Assembly (NCBI GenBank): GCA_016718275.1
Contig: JADKEA010000020.1
Span: forward strand, 310,001 to 374,000
Source of the DNA: Candidatus Villigracilis affinis
GTDB lineage: Bacteria; Chloroflexota; Anaerolineae; Anaerolineales; Villigracilaceae
Direction: 5' to 3'
DNA length: 64,000 bases
The translations under genes were made by a program, and so were the position numbers. Of this stretch, positions 9,081 through 16,898 are shown piece after piece (within the stretch, counting starts at the first letter, position 1; each line of letters starts with the position of its first letter). The notes beneath the pieces were generated by a model. It worked only from the letters and a program-made list of their open reading frames with translations, did no database searches and was not told the origin of the DNA.

Positions 9081-10202
9081 ATGAGTAACCAGGATTATTA
9101 CGAAACTCTAGGTGTTGGACGGAACGCAAGCGATGATGAGATCAAGGCTGCGTTTCGTAAACTCGCGCGTCAGTATCACCCCGATGTAAGCAAGGAAGAA
9201 CACGCTGAAGAGAAATTCAAAGAGATCAACGAGGCGTACGGCGTGCTTTCGGATGCTGACAAGCGTGCGCGCTATGACCGCTTTGGCAAAGAGGGACTCG
9301 GCGGCATGGGCAGCGGCGGTTTCCACGATTACAGCGCCGACTTCGGAGATATTTTCGAAGACCTGCTGAGCGGTTTTGGGTTTTCATCGGGACGCCGTTC
9401 GCGCAAATCCCCACGCCGTGGCCGTGACATGCAAATGGCCATTCCGCTGACCTTTGAAGAAGCGGTCTTTGGCATTGACAAGGATATTGAATTCGAGCGC
9501 GAGGAAACCTGTTCACGCTGCAATGGCAATGGCGCAGAACCCGGTACGTCACCCGTGAAGTGTTCCACTTGTAATGGGCAGGGTGAAGTGCGGCAGGTAC
9601 GTCAGACCTTTTTGGGTCAAATGGTGCAGACGGCGGCATGCCCTTCCTGTAATGGGCGTGGCGAGACGATCTCATCTCCATGCAAGACCTGCCAGGGCGG
9701 CGGGTTGGAACGCAAACGCATCAAGAAGAAAGTTCAGATTCCCGCAGGTGTGGATCACGGCACACAGATCCGCTTGAATGGGGAAGGCGCGCCCGGTGTG
9801 TTTGGCGGCCCCAGCGGCAGTCTGTTTTTGGTTTTGGATGTGAAACCGCATCAATTCTTCAAACGCCGCGATAATGATGTGGTCTTAAATCTTGATATTA
9901 ATGTGGCACAAGCCGTCCTCGGTGCAGAAGTGGACGTGCCCACCCTCGATGGCGAAGAGAAATTAAAGATTCCCGCTGGCACACAGCCAGGAAAAGTCAT
10001 CACGATGAAGGGCAAGGGCGTTCCATATTTACGACGTAAGGATCGCGGCAATCAACTGGTGATCGTCAATGTGGCGATTCCCTCCAAGCTGACAAAGGAA
10101 CAGCATCAATTATTTGAGAAGCTGGCTGAAAGTTTGGGCACAACGGTCAAGCCGCAGGAAAAGGGATTCCTGGATTGGTTGAACGAGGCATTGGGTGGGT
10201 AG
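9081..10202 (+). CDS. dnaJ: Chaperone protein DnaJ (Hsp40)
   Basis: 373 residues. The J domain (1-70) carries the HPD tripeptide, followed by a Gly/Phe region (about 74-112). The zinc region has four CxxCxGxG-type repeats (CSRCNGNG, CSTCNGQG, CPSCNGRG, CKTCQGGG). C-terminal substrate-binding domains follow. It is a type I DnaJ that stimulates the DnaK ATPase. No SD is visible before the ATG, and a long inverted repeat lies directly upstream, which may affect translation. Confidence 0.97.
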   Translation: MSNQDYYETLGVGRNASDDEIKAAFRKLARQYHPDVSKEEHAEEKFKEINEAYGVLSDADKRARYDRFGKEGLGGMGSGGFHDYSADFGDIFEDLLSGFGFSSGRRSRKSPRRGRDMQMAIPLTFEEAVFGIDKDIEFEREETCSRCNGNGAEPGTSPVKCSTCNGQGEVRQVRQTFLGQMVQTAACPSCNGRGETISSPCKTCQGGGLERKRIKKKVQIPAGVDHGTQIRLNGEGAPGVFGGPSGSLFLVLDVKPHQFFKRRDNDVVLNLDINVAQAVLGAEVDVPTLDGEEKLKIPAGTQPGKVITMKGKGVPYLRRKDRGNQLVIVNVAIPSKLTKEQHQLFEKLAESLGTTVKPQEKGFLDWLNEALGG

Positions 10203-10239
10203 ATTTAGTAAACAGTGAACACAGAGCAGTAATCAGCAG

Positions 10240-10270
10240 CGAGCAGGTGGTGAACCTGCTCGTTTTTTTT
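10240..10270 (+). terminator. Rho-independent terminator after dnaJ
   Basis: CGAGCAGGT (10240-10248) pairs with ACCTGCTCG (10254-10262) around a GGTGA loop, followed by eight T (10263-10270). It closes the heat-shock cluster. Confidence 0.93.
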
Positions 10271-10299
10271 GCCCTTTATTTATAGAACAAATTTTCTGT

Positions 10300-10305
10300 T
10301 ATAAT
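10300..10305 (+). promoter_or_regulatory. -10 hexamer before the DUF1761 gene
   Basis: A perfect TATAAT lies 48 nt before the ATG and after the dnaJ terminator. The -35 region is not recognisable. Confidence 0.4.
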
Positions 10306-10353
10306 GGCGAAAAGATTGGCGCGTGCCGATCGAATTTATCAATGGAGGTTGAG

Positions 10354-10779
10354 ATGGATTTTGGTTCTATAAACTGGTTGGCTGTTGTTGCTTGTGTCTT
10401 GGCTAGCATGATGATTGGTGGAATCTGGTTTGGGCCAAAGACATTTTTCCCGATCTGGTGGAAGGCCGTTGGCAAGGCAGATGGCCAGGAACCTGGCAGT
10501 AGTATGAGCATGGCCATGGTATGGGGCTTGATCGTGTTCGCTGCATTCGTTCAGGCAGTATTTATGGCTCTTATGGTTAATGCCATGGGCAGCATGTCTG
10601 GCGGTGCAACACTGGGTTCCGGTGCAATGGCTGGTTTTTTTCTTTGGCTCGGTTTTGTAGCCCCCTCAAGCCTGACGAACAAATTGTTCGCAGACCGCTT
10701 AAAGGCGTGGGTGCTTGAAGCAGGCAACCACCTCATTACTTTCGTGGTTATGGGAGCCATCCTCGGCGCGTGGCATTAA
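10354..10779 (+). CDS. Small integral membrane protein, DUF1761-like
   Basis: 141 residues with about four transmembrane helices. The N-terminal pattern (NWLAVVACVLASMMIGGIWF, then a PIWWKAVGK segment) resembles the DUF1761 family of bacterial membrane proteins, whose function is unknown. ATG 10354 is chosen over 10342 because the SD GGAGG (10344-10348) overlaps the first ATG and is correctly spaced for the second. It has its own terminator and appears monocistronic. Confidence 0.7.
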   Translation: MDFGSINWLAVVACVLASMMIGGIWFGPKTFFPIWWKAVGKADGQEPGSSMSMAMVWGLIVFAAFVQAVFMALMVNAMGSMSGGATLGSGAMAGFFLWLGFVAPSSLTNKLFADRLKAWVLEAGNHLITFVVMGAILGAWH

Positions 10780-10799
10780 GTCTTTGCCGTCAAAGTAAG

Positions 10800-10834
10800 A
10801 ACCCTGAAGGAATTCCATCCTTCGGGGTTTTTTT
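10800..10834 (+). terminator. Rho-independent terminator
   Basis: AACCCTGAAGGA (10800-10811) pairs with TCCTTCGGGGTT (10818-10829) with one G-T wobble and a 6-nt loop, followed by a T run. It lies 20 nt after the DUF1761-like gene. Confidence 0.92.
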
Positions 10835-10857
10835 AATGAGTCGGGTATACTGTGCTC

Positions 10858-11313
10858 ATGCAAAACACAATCCGCCTCTACAAAACAGAGGATTTTGAGC
10901 CTATTACCCGCCTGTGGTTCGATGCGCAGACCGTGGCCATGCCCGATATGATGGCGCGCATGGACTATAAATTCGATGAAGCCCAGGCCTACTTTCGCAA
11001 TGTCATTGTTCTCGAAACCCAAATATGGGTCTACGAACGTGACGGCGTCCCGCTTGGTTTTATTGCCATTCAGGGCGAGCTCATTGACCGCCTGTATGTC
11101 CATCCTGCATATCATCGGCAGGGGATTGGGCAGGCATTGCTCGTAAAGGCTCGCGAGCTTTTGCCCGAGCATATTTGGTTGTACACGCATGTCGCAAACA
11201 AAATGGCGCGCGCTTTCTACGAGAAGAACGATTTTATCGCTGAAGGATTTGGCGTCAGCCCCGCGCCCGAATCCGAGCCTGACGTGGAATATCACTGGCG
11301 TGCGAAAAAATAA
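10858..11313 (+). CDS. GNAT-family N-acetyltransferase
   Basis: 151 residues. The acetyl-CoA binding motif A is visible as DRLYVHPAYHRQGIGQALL (about 75-93), followed by the typical LYTHVANKMARAFYEKNDF region. Its substrate cannot be deduced. There is no SD; a TATACT hexamer (10846-10851) puts the predicted transcription start on or next to the ATG, consistent with a leaderless message. It sits upstream of alr with a short gap. Confidence 0.85.
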   Translation: MQNTIRLYKTEDFEPITRLWFDAQTVAMPDMMARMDYKFDEAQAYFRNVIVLETQIWVYERDGVPLGFIAIQGELIDRLYVHPAYHRQGIGQALLVKARELLPEHIWLYTHVANKMARAFYEKNDFIAEGFGVSPAPESEPDVEYHWRAKK

Positions 11314-11343
11314 ACGAACACGCCGATGAGATAAAATAAAAAG

Positions 11344-12459
11344 ATGCGTCCCACATATCTTGAAGTCAATCTCACCCAGTTAAAACAAAATCTCGAAAAC
11401 ATCCGCGCGAAGGTTGCGCCAGCCAAAGTCCTTGTGGTGCTCAAGGCCAATGCCTATGGCCACGGCGTGGATGGCGTTGCGCCCTTCATTGCTCCCTTTG
11501 CAGATTACATTGGCGTGGCCATTGTCGAAGAAGGAATTCATCTTCGTAAAATGGGAATTGCGACTCCGATCCTCGTAATGGGTGGGACTCTGCCTCAGCA
11601 GCTGTCCGACTTTTTTGAATACGACTTAACCCTCGCCGCCTCTTCGCTGGACCTGTTGACTGCTGCTGAACAACTGGCACAATCTACCCGTAAGCGACTC
11701 AAAGTCCACCTCAAGGTGGATACTGGCATGGAACGCATCGGTGTCCGCGAATACGAAGCGGAATCTTTAATTGAGAAGTCTTTGTCGTGTAGCCATTTAG
11801 ATATGGAGGGCATCTTTACCCATTTTGCAAATTCTGAAGTAATGTCATTACAGAAAAATATGACACCGCTTTCTTTGCAACTTGAACGCTTTGAAGAGAT
11901 GCTGTCCATGTATGAAAAGAGGGGAGTGCCGCATCCACGTATTCGGCATACGGCTAACTCGGGTGCGATTTTATTGCACCCCGAAAGTTATTACGATCTG
12001 GTGCGGCCCGGCGTCTTGTTTTACGGCGTCTATCCTGGCCGCGATGTGGAAAAGACCATTGAGGTCAAACCTGCGTTGACATGGAGATCCAAAGTCGTCT
12101 ATAGCAAGGTCACCCAGCCCGGGCGTGGAGTCAGCTATGGGTCATTGTGGCAGGCTGAGGCGCCGACAAGAATCGTCACCATCCCATGCGGATATGCCGA
12201 TGGCTATTTCCGTCGCATGACGAATCAGGCGCGGGTGATCGTCAATGAAAAAGAATATCCGCAGGTGGGGCGCATCTGCATGGACCAGTTTATGGTCAAT
12301 GCAGGCGGAGATGATGTAAAAGTGGGGGACGAGGTGATCTTGCTTGGCGGTGGAATTACCGCTGAAGACCTCGCCGATTGGACGGGCACGAATGAATATG
12401 AAGTGATGACGAACATCAGCGCGCGCGTGCCGCGTGTGTTTACCCGTGCGGTACAATAG
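11344..12459 (+). CDS. alr: Alanine racemase
   Basis: 371 residues, the family length. The PLP-binding lysine is in VVLKANAYGHG (about 34-44). The PLP barrel includes KVDTGMERIG and the C-terminal beta domain includes RICMDQFMV. The enzyme interconverts L- and D-alanine; in walled bacteria D-Ala feeds peptidoglycan. No SD is seen. TAAAAT (11332-11337) lies such that the start of transcription would fall on the ATG. The neighbours lspA and lgt suggest an envelope-related neighbourhood. Confidence 0.96.
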   Translation: MRPTYLEVNLTQLKQNLENIRAKVAPAKVLVVLKANAYGHGVDGVAPFIAPFADYIGVAIVEEGIHLRKMGIATPILVMGGTLPQQLSDFFEYDLTLAASSLDLLTAAEQLAQSTRKRLKVHLKVDTGMERIGVREYEAESLIEKSLSCSHLDMEGIFTHFANSEVMSLQKNMTPLSLQLERFEEMLSMYEKRGVPHPRIRHTANSGAILLHPESYYDLVRPGVLFYGVYPGRDVEKTIEVKPALTWRSKVVYSKVTQPGRGVSYGSLWQAEAPTRIVTIPCGYADGYFRRMTNQARVIVNEKEYPQVGRICMDQFMVNAGGDDVKVGDEVILLGGGITAEDLADWTGTNEYEVMTNISARVPRVFTRAVQ

Positions 12460-12487
12460 GCGCACAAATTTGAAATTGAGGTGAAAT

Positions 12488-13098
12488 TTGAATCGTGTAG
12501 TAAAAGATTATTTGGTTTTATTCGGCGTTGGGGTACAAGCATCGCTTTGGATCAGTGGACGAAATGGCTTGTCCGTACGAACATTGAATTTGGCACGCAG
12601 TGGCTGCCTGAATCTCTGAGTTGGCTGAGCCCGTATGCCCGCATTGTGCATTGGTATAACAGCGGCGCGGCCTTTGGTATGTTCCAGAATGGAAATATTG
12701 TGTTCACCATTCTGGCTTTTATTGTGATCGGCGCGATCATTTATTATTACCCGCGCGTCGAAGCCGATGACTGGACTTTGAAACTGGCGATGGGTTTACA
12801 GCTTGGCGGGGCGGCTGGAAATTTGATCGACCGCCTGCGTGTGGGGCGGGTCACGGATTTTATTTCCGTCGGCTCTTTTCCTGTTTTTAATATTGCAGAT
12901 GCCTCCATCTCGGTCGGTGTTGCTGTGCTTTTGCTTGGGGTGTGGATCAATGAGCGCAACGAGAAATTAAAGGCGGCGGAACAAGCGTCAGAAAACGGCG
13001 AACAATTATCAGCGAATGATGAGTCGCTGCCTGCCCTTGATCCTGTTGATGGACCGGTCAGCGGCGAGCAACCTAAAATGAATGGCGGACAATCGTGA
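12488..13098 (+). CDS. lspA: Lipoprotein signal peptidase II, frameshifted near 12543
   Basis: The body is clearly LspA. It has ALDQWTKWLV, a conserved NSGAAFG segment, and the two catalytic aspartate motifs GNLIDR..VTDF and FNIADASI. The protein ends in a hydrophilic tail of about 45 residues. The best start is TTG 12488 with the SD GAGG just upstream, giving MNRVVKDYLVLFGVGVQAS, a normal first helix. That frame then runs out, and the catalytic frame continues only if one base is restored near 12543. A GTG at 12481 in the second frame gives an N-terminus with no helix and is probably spurious. LspA cleaves prolipoprotein signal peptides after Lgt (28379) has lipidated them. Corrected length is about 203 residues. 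Confidence 0.88.
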
Positions 13099-14015
13099 GT
13101 GATCGCATCGAAAAGTTTGTTTATGATGGAGAAAAGGCTGACCGCCTTGATAAATTTCTTGTAACCCGTTTGCCCGAATTTTCGCGGGCGCGCTTGCAGG
13201 GATTGATCGACGAAGGATTTGTCACCATCAATAATGTCCGCGCGAAGAAATCGGGGCAGTCCATTGAATCGGGCGCGGAGATCGAAGTGCGTGTACCGCC
13301 GCCTGTGCCGAGCGGCCTGGTGGGCGAGGATATTCCCCTCAATATTATTTTTGAAAATGACGACCTGATCATCGTGAACAAACCTGCGGGGATGGTCGTT
13401 CATCCTGCGGCGGGGCATGATTCTGGAACGTTGGTTCATGCGGTGCTGGGATATGACCCCGATCTTGAAGGCATCGGCGGCGAGGAACGCCCGGGGTTGG
13501 TCCATCGCCTGGACAAGGAAACTTCGGGTTTGATCGTGCTTGCAAAGAATGAGCGTGCTCATCGCTGGCTGCAGGATCAATTCCGCTTGCGAACGGTTGA
13601 GAAAACCTACCTCGCGCTGGTGGATGGCAAACCGCCCACACCGACGGGACGCGTGGAAGCCTCGATTGGGCGTGACCCAAGCCATAGAAAAAAGATGGCC
13701 ATTGTCACTGCGGGCAAGGGACGCGAAGCGGTCAGTGAATATAAAACCCTCGAAGCATTCACAGACCATACGCTTTTGGAGTTCCATCCCCACACGGGGC
13801 GCACGCATCAGATCAGGCTGCATTGTCAGTTTTTGGGCTGTCCCATTGTGGGTGATTCGATCTATGGACGCAAAAGCCTCACTGTTGATATTGACAGGCA
13901 TTTCCTGCATGCCTATCGTTTGAAGATCGTTTTGCCCGGAGAAAAAGAGCCCAGGGTTTTTACCGCCGCCTTGCCAGAGGAGTTGGAAAGTGTGCTGACC
14001 GATCTGCGTTCTTGA
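13095..14015 (+). CDS. rluD: RluA/RluD-family 23S rRNA pseudouridine synthase
   Basis: 306 residues. An N-terminal S4 RNA-binding domain (about 15-75) is followed by the RluA-type catalytic domain with HRLDKETSGL containing the catalytic aspartate, and RTHQIRLH. GTG 13095 overlaps the lspA stop (GTGA), as is common for the lspA-rluD pair and implying translational coupling. RluD-type enzymes modify 23S rRNA helix 69, but RluA-family members differ in target, so the exact site is inference. Confidence 0.9.
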   Translation: MSDRIEKFVYDGEKADRLDKFLVTRLPEFSRARLQGLIDEGFVTINNVRAKKSGQSIESGAEIEVRVPPPVPSGLVGEDIPLNIIFENDDLIIVNKPAGMVVHPAAGHDSGTLVHAVLGYDPDLEGIGGEERPGLVHRLDKETSGLIVLAKNERAHRWLQDQFRLRTVEKTYLALVDGKPPTPTGRVEASIGRDPSHRKKMAIVTAGKGREAVSEYKTLEAFTDHTLLEFHPHTGRTHQIRLHCQFLGCPIVGDSIYGRKSLTVDIDRHFLHAYRLKIVLPGEKEPRVFTAALPEELESVLTDLRS

Positions 14016-14288
14016 GGTAATAAGTTCATTGAAATAAATAAAGAAATAATATTGAACGAAAGCGCCGATGACTGTCATCTACGGTTTGGGCGGGCGGTAC
14101 ATTCCGTGCTGGATTTTCATGCAGGCAAACGGATCGCCATCGCCGCGCATGGGGCGGTCATTTCTTTGTTCGTGTCGCGCCTGATGGGAATCCCTGCTTT
14201 CCCTTTTTGGAGTGAGCTTGGCTTGCCTTCCTTTGTTGTCCTCGATATGAATTCAAGATCGATCTTTGCAAAAGAAAATATTGTTTAG
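14016..14288 (+). pseudogene. Truncated histidine phosphatase remnant
   Basis: The frame is open from just after the rluD stop to 14288 and encodes about 78-90 residues that resemble only the C-terminal third of a histidine phosphatase (phosphoglycerate-mutase-like). It keeps the second catalytic histidine context (IAAHGAVISLF) and the FWSELGLPS..VLD ending. The N-terminal RHG motif and most of the fold are missing, and there is no SD or ATG; the only early start is TTG 14052. It looks like a gene whose 5' part was deleted. Confidence 0.6.
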
Positions 14289-14299
14289 AGGAGTTTGCC

Positions 14300-15340
14300 A
14301 TGGAATTTGTAGACCTTCGTTCTGATACTGTTACCAAACCCACGCCCGAGATGCGTGAGGCAATGGCCGAAGCGGAAGTGGGGGATGATGTGTACATGGA
14401 TGACCCGACGGTAAATGCATTGCAGGAAAAAGCCGCAGAGATGCTTGGCAAGGAGGATTCGCTTTTTGTCCCATCGGGGACGATGGGGAATTTGCTGGCT
14501 TTGCTTGTGCATTGTCAGCGCGGAGATGAGGTGATCGTCGGCGATAAATCTCATATTTATGTGAACGAGGCGGGCGGAATGTCTGCGCTTGGCGGGATTC
14601 ATCCGCACCCGCTGAAGAATCAAACTGACGGCACGCTTGCACTGGATGAGATCCTCGCTGCAATCCAGAGCGAGGATGTGCATCACACCATTACGCGACT
14701 GATCTGCCTGGAGAATACGCAGAATGCGTGCGGCGGTGTTGTGCTTTCTGCGGATTACATGCGGGCTGTCGGGAAGATCGCGCGCGAGAACAACCTGTCG
14801 CTGCATGTCGATGGGGCGCGGATCTTCAATGCGGCGACGGCGCTGAACATTTCAGTGAAAGATCTGGTCGAGCCTGCTGATTCTGTGATGTTTTGTTTGA
14901 GCAAGGGATTGGTTTCCCCTGTGGGGTCGATGCTGGTGGGGACGAAGAAATTCATCAACCGCGCGCGTCATTTGCGGAAGATGGTGGGAGGCGGCATGCG
15001 TCAGGCGGGGGTGCTGGCGGCGGCGGGATTGATCTCGCTGGAGAAAATGTCCACGCGGCTTGGGCAGGATCATGCCCGGGCGAAGAAACTGTTTGAGGGG
15101 TTGAATCAGGTTCAGGGATTAAAGTTGGATGCGTTCGGCTCTTCATCCACGAACATGGTTTTTTTCAACCTGGCGGATGAAGTCAAATTGAGTGTGGATC
15201 AGATCATCGAAGAAATGAAGAAACATGGCGTGCTGGTGGATTGGGCTGGCCCCCGCCGATTTAGATTGGTAACGCATTATTGGGTGGATGACGCCGGTGT
15301 GGAGAAAGCGATAAAGGCGTTTACAGCGGTTATGAAGTAG
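14300..15340 (+). CDS. ltaE: Low-specificity L-threonine aldolase
   Basis: 346 residues, PLP-dependent fold type I. The start FVDLRSDTVTKPT, the VPSGTMGN phosphate-binding loop, HVDGARIFNA and the PLP lysine in CLSKGLVSPVGS are family signatures. It cleaves L-threonine or allo-threonine to glycine and acetaldehyde. A strong SD (GAGGAG) precedes ATG 14300. Its last 11 bp overlap tail-to-tail with the convergent GGDEF gene. Confidence 0.95.
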   Translation: MEFVDLRSDTVTKPTPEMREAMAEAEVGDDVYMDDPTVNALQEKAAEMLGKEDSLFVPSGTMGNLLALLVHCQRGDEVIVGDKSHIYVNEAGGMSALGGIHPHPLKNQTDGTLALDEILAAIQSEDVHHTITRLICLENTQNACGGVVLSADYMRAVGKIARENNLSLHVDGARIFNAATALNISVKDLVEPADSVMFCLSKGLVSPVGSMLVGTKKFINRARHLRKMVGGGMRQAGVLAAAGLISLEKMSTRLGQDHARAKKLFEGLNQVQGLKLDAFGSSSTNMVFFNLADEVKLSVDQIIEEMKKHGVLVDWAGPRRFRLVTHYWVDDAGVEKAIKAFTAVMK

Positions 15341-16895
15341 ACTGTTTCTTTTCGAGGTTTTCCCAGAACGCGGCTACGGGTTCAATTTGATCCCGTCCGC
15401 GTTCTTTTGCTATGTAAAGGCGATTGTCAGCGAGGTCAATCAGTTTGGTGGTTTCGTTGGTCTCGATGGGAAAGACTGCAATGCCCATGCTTATAGTTGG
15501 AATGGGCAGATTGATGTGATCGTTGCTCTGAATTTTGTGGGCTGCCAGACTCTCGCGAATGCGTTGGGCGATCTGTGTGGCTTGTGTGCCATTGGTGTTT
15601 GGAAGGAAGATGACGAATTCCTCCCCGCCCCAGCGCCCGACAGCATCGGTGCTTTTGATGTGCATGCGGATGGTTTTGCACAGGCTGACGAGTACTTCGT
15701 CGCCGATCAGATGACCAAAGGTATCGTTGTATTGTTTGAAGAAATCGATATCAAGCATGATCAGGCTTAGCGGCTGATTGTTCGCCAGACATTCCCCGGC
15801 TTGTTTGTTCAACATCCTGAGGAAATATCCGTGATTGTAAACGTGTGTGAGGCTGTCGAGACGTCCCTGTTCTTCTGCGATGGCGTGATGATGGGCATTG
15901 TCCAGTGCAAGTGCGGCACGTTGTGCGATGGTAAAGAGTAATTCAACGTCGCTGCGGTCAAAGGCATTTGGATAATAAGCTGCGATCGCCATGAGCCCGT
16001 CTACATAGGTGCCGCGCATGGGAACACCCACCCAGGAAAGAGATGTTTTTCCCTGCCCAACGAGCACGATCTCAACACCTTCGAGCTGAATGTTCTGCCG
16101 CAGGTCGGGGAGGAAGAGTTCCCGCTGGTGATCAATGACCCACCCGGAGAATGTGCCTCTCCTGGGAAGTTTCACATCATGGAAGTATTCCCCGTCATCA
16201 TAGAGCAATTCGAGGCGGACCTCATCCCCTTCCACGATCCCGATGAAATAGGAATCGGCGTCAAGCGCATTTTGAAATGCAGCATTCAGCAGGGTGAAAA
16301 CCTGTTTTGTGTCGAGTGTGGAAACGATTTGCTTGCTCAGCTCGTTGATGATCTCCAGTTTGTTGATCTGTTCGCGGGCGATCTTTTTCAACTGTTGGAT
16401 GGTCTCGATTACCATGAGTGATGCTGTAATTTGGCTGGCATGAATGACCCAATCATATCTTTCCAATTCTGAACCCAGGCGTGAGCTAGTGTAAATGATC
16501 GAAAACCCAAGGATCAGACTGTATGCCGGTAGACGCGTGGAAGTTAAGGATGTTGCGAGGGATGCAATAAAGACAAGGGTATAGAGTAAATGATCCAGCT
16601 CTTCGGGAATAAAAAATGTGAGAGCGCTAAGTGTGGCTCCTGAGACAATCACATTTAGCCATGTGAATCTGGATTTATTTACCGAGGTGTTGAAGATAAC
16701 GTAATAGAATGCCAAATACAGGCTGCCAGCAATGCCAAAAGCAATGATGAAATTTTTAATTAATAGGTTTTGCGGGGGGAAGAAAAGCAGGCTTGTAACA
16801 ACTGTAGCCAGCAGCACCAGAATACCCGCCACAATGGACGGCAGAATGGAGATGAGATTTTCCTGCGGGGTAAAGTTACTGAATTTGATCTTCAT
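15330..16895 (-). CDS. Membrane-bound diguanylate cyclase (TM-GAF-GGDEF)
   Basis: 521 residues. About six transmembrane helices (residues 15-170) are followed by a short coiled coil, a GAF domain (about 190-335) and a GGDEF domain (about 350-505) with active site RWGGEEF. The residues before it read KSTD, so the product-inhibition I-site RxxD is degenerate (Lys for Arg). The enzyme should make c-di-GMP from two GTP at the inner face of the membrane. It lies 3 nt downstream of the HD-GYP gene on the same strand, implying an operon of opposing c-di-GMP activities. Confidence 0.93.
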   Translation of the reverse strand: MKIKFSNFTPQENLISILPSIVAGILVLLATVVTSLLFFPPQNLLIKNFIIAFGIAGSLYLAFYYVIFNTSVNKSRFTWLNVIVSGATLSALTFFIPEELDHLLYTLVFIASLATSLTSTRLPAYSLILGFSIIYTSSRLGSELERYDWVIHASQITASLMVIETIQQLKKIAREQINKLEIINELSKQIVSTLDTKQVFTLLNAAFQNALDADSYFIGIVEGDEVRLELLYDDGEYFHDVKLPRRGTFSGWVIDHQRELFLPDLRQNIQLEGVEIVLVGQGKTSLSWVGVPMRGTYVDGLMAIAAYYPNAFDRSDVELLFTIAQRAALALDNAHHHAIAEEQGRLDSLTHVYNHGYFLRMLNKQAGECLANNQPLSLIMLDIDFFKQYNDTFGHLIGDEVLVSLCKTIRMHIKSTDAVGRWGGEEFVIFLPNTNGTQATQIAQRIRESLAAHKIQSNDHINLPIPTISMGIAVFPIETNETTKLIDLADNRLYIAKERGRDQIEPVAAFWENLEKKQSTS

Positions 16896-16898
16896 CGC

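Noticed and set aside
12481..12540. GTG 12481 as the lspA start
   Set aside because: It encodes no membrane helix, whereas TTG 12488 with a good SD does; a one-base indel explains the conflict.
12747..14078. 443-codon open frame on the minus strand opposite lspA and rluD
   Set aside because: Both genes on the plus strand are clear family members; the antisense translation has no recognisable domain.
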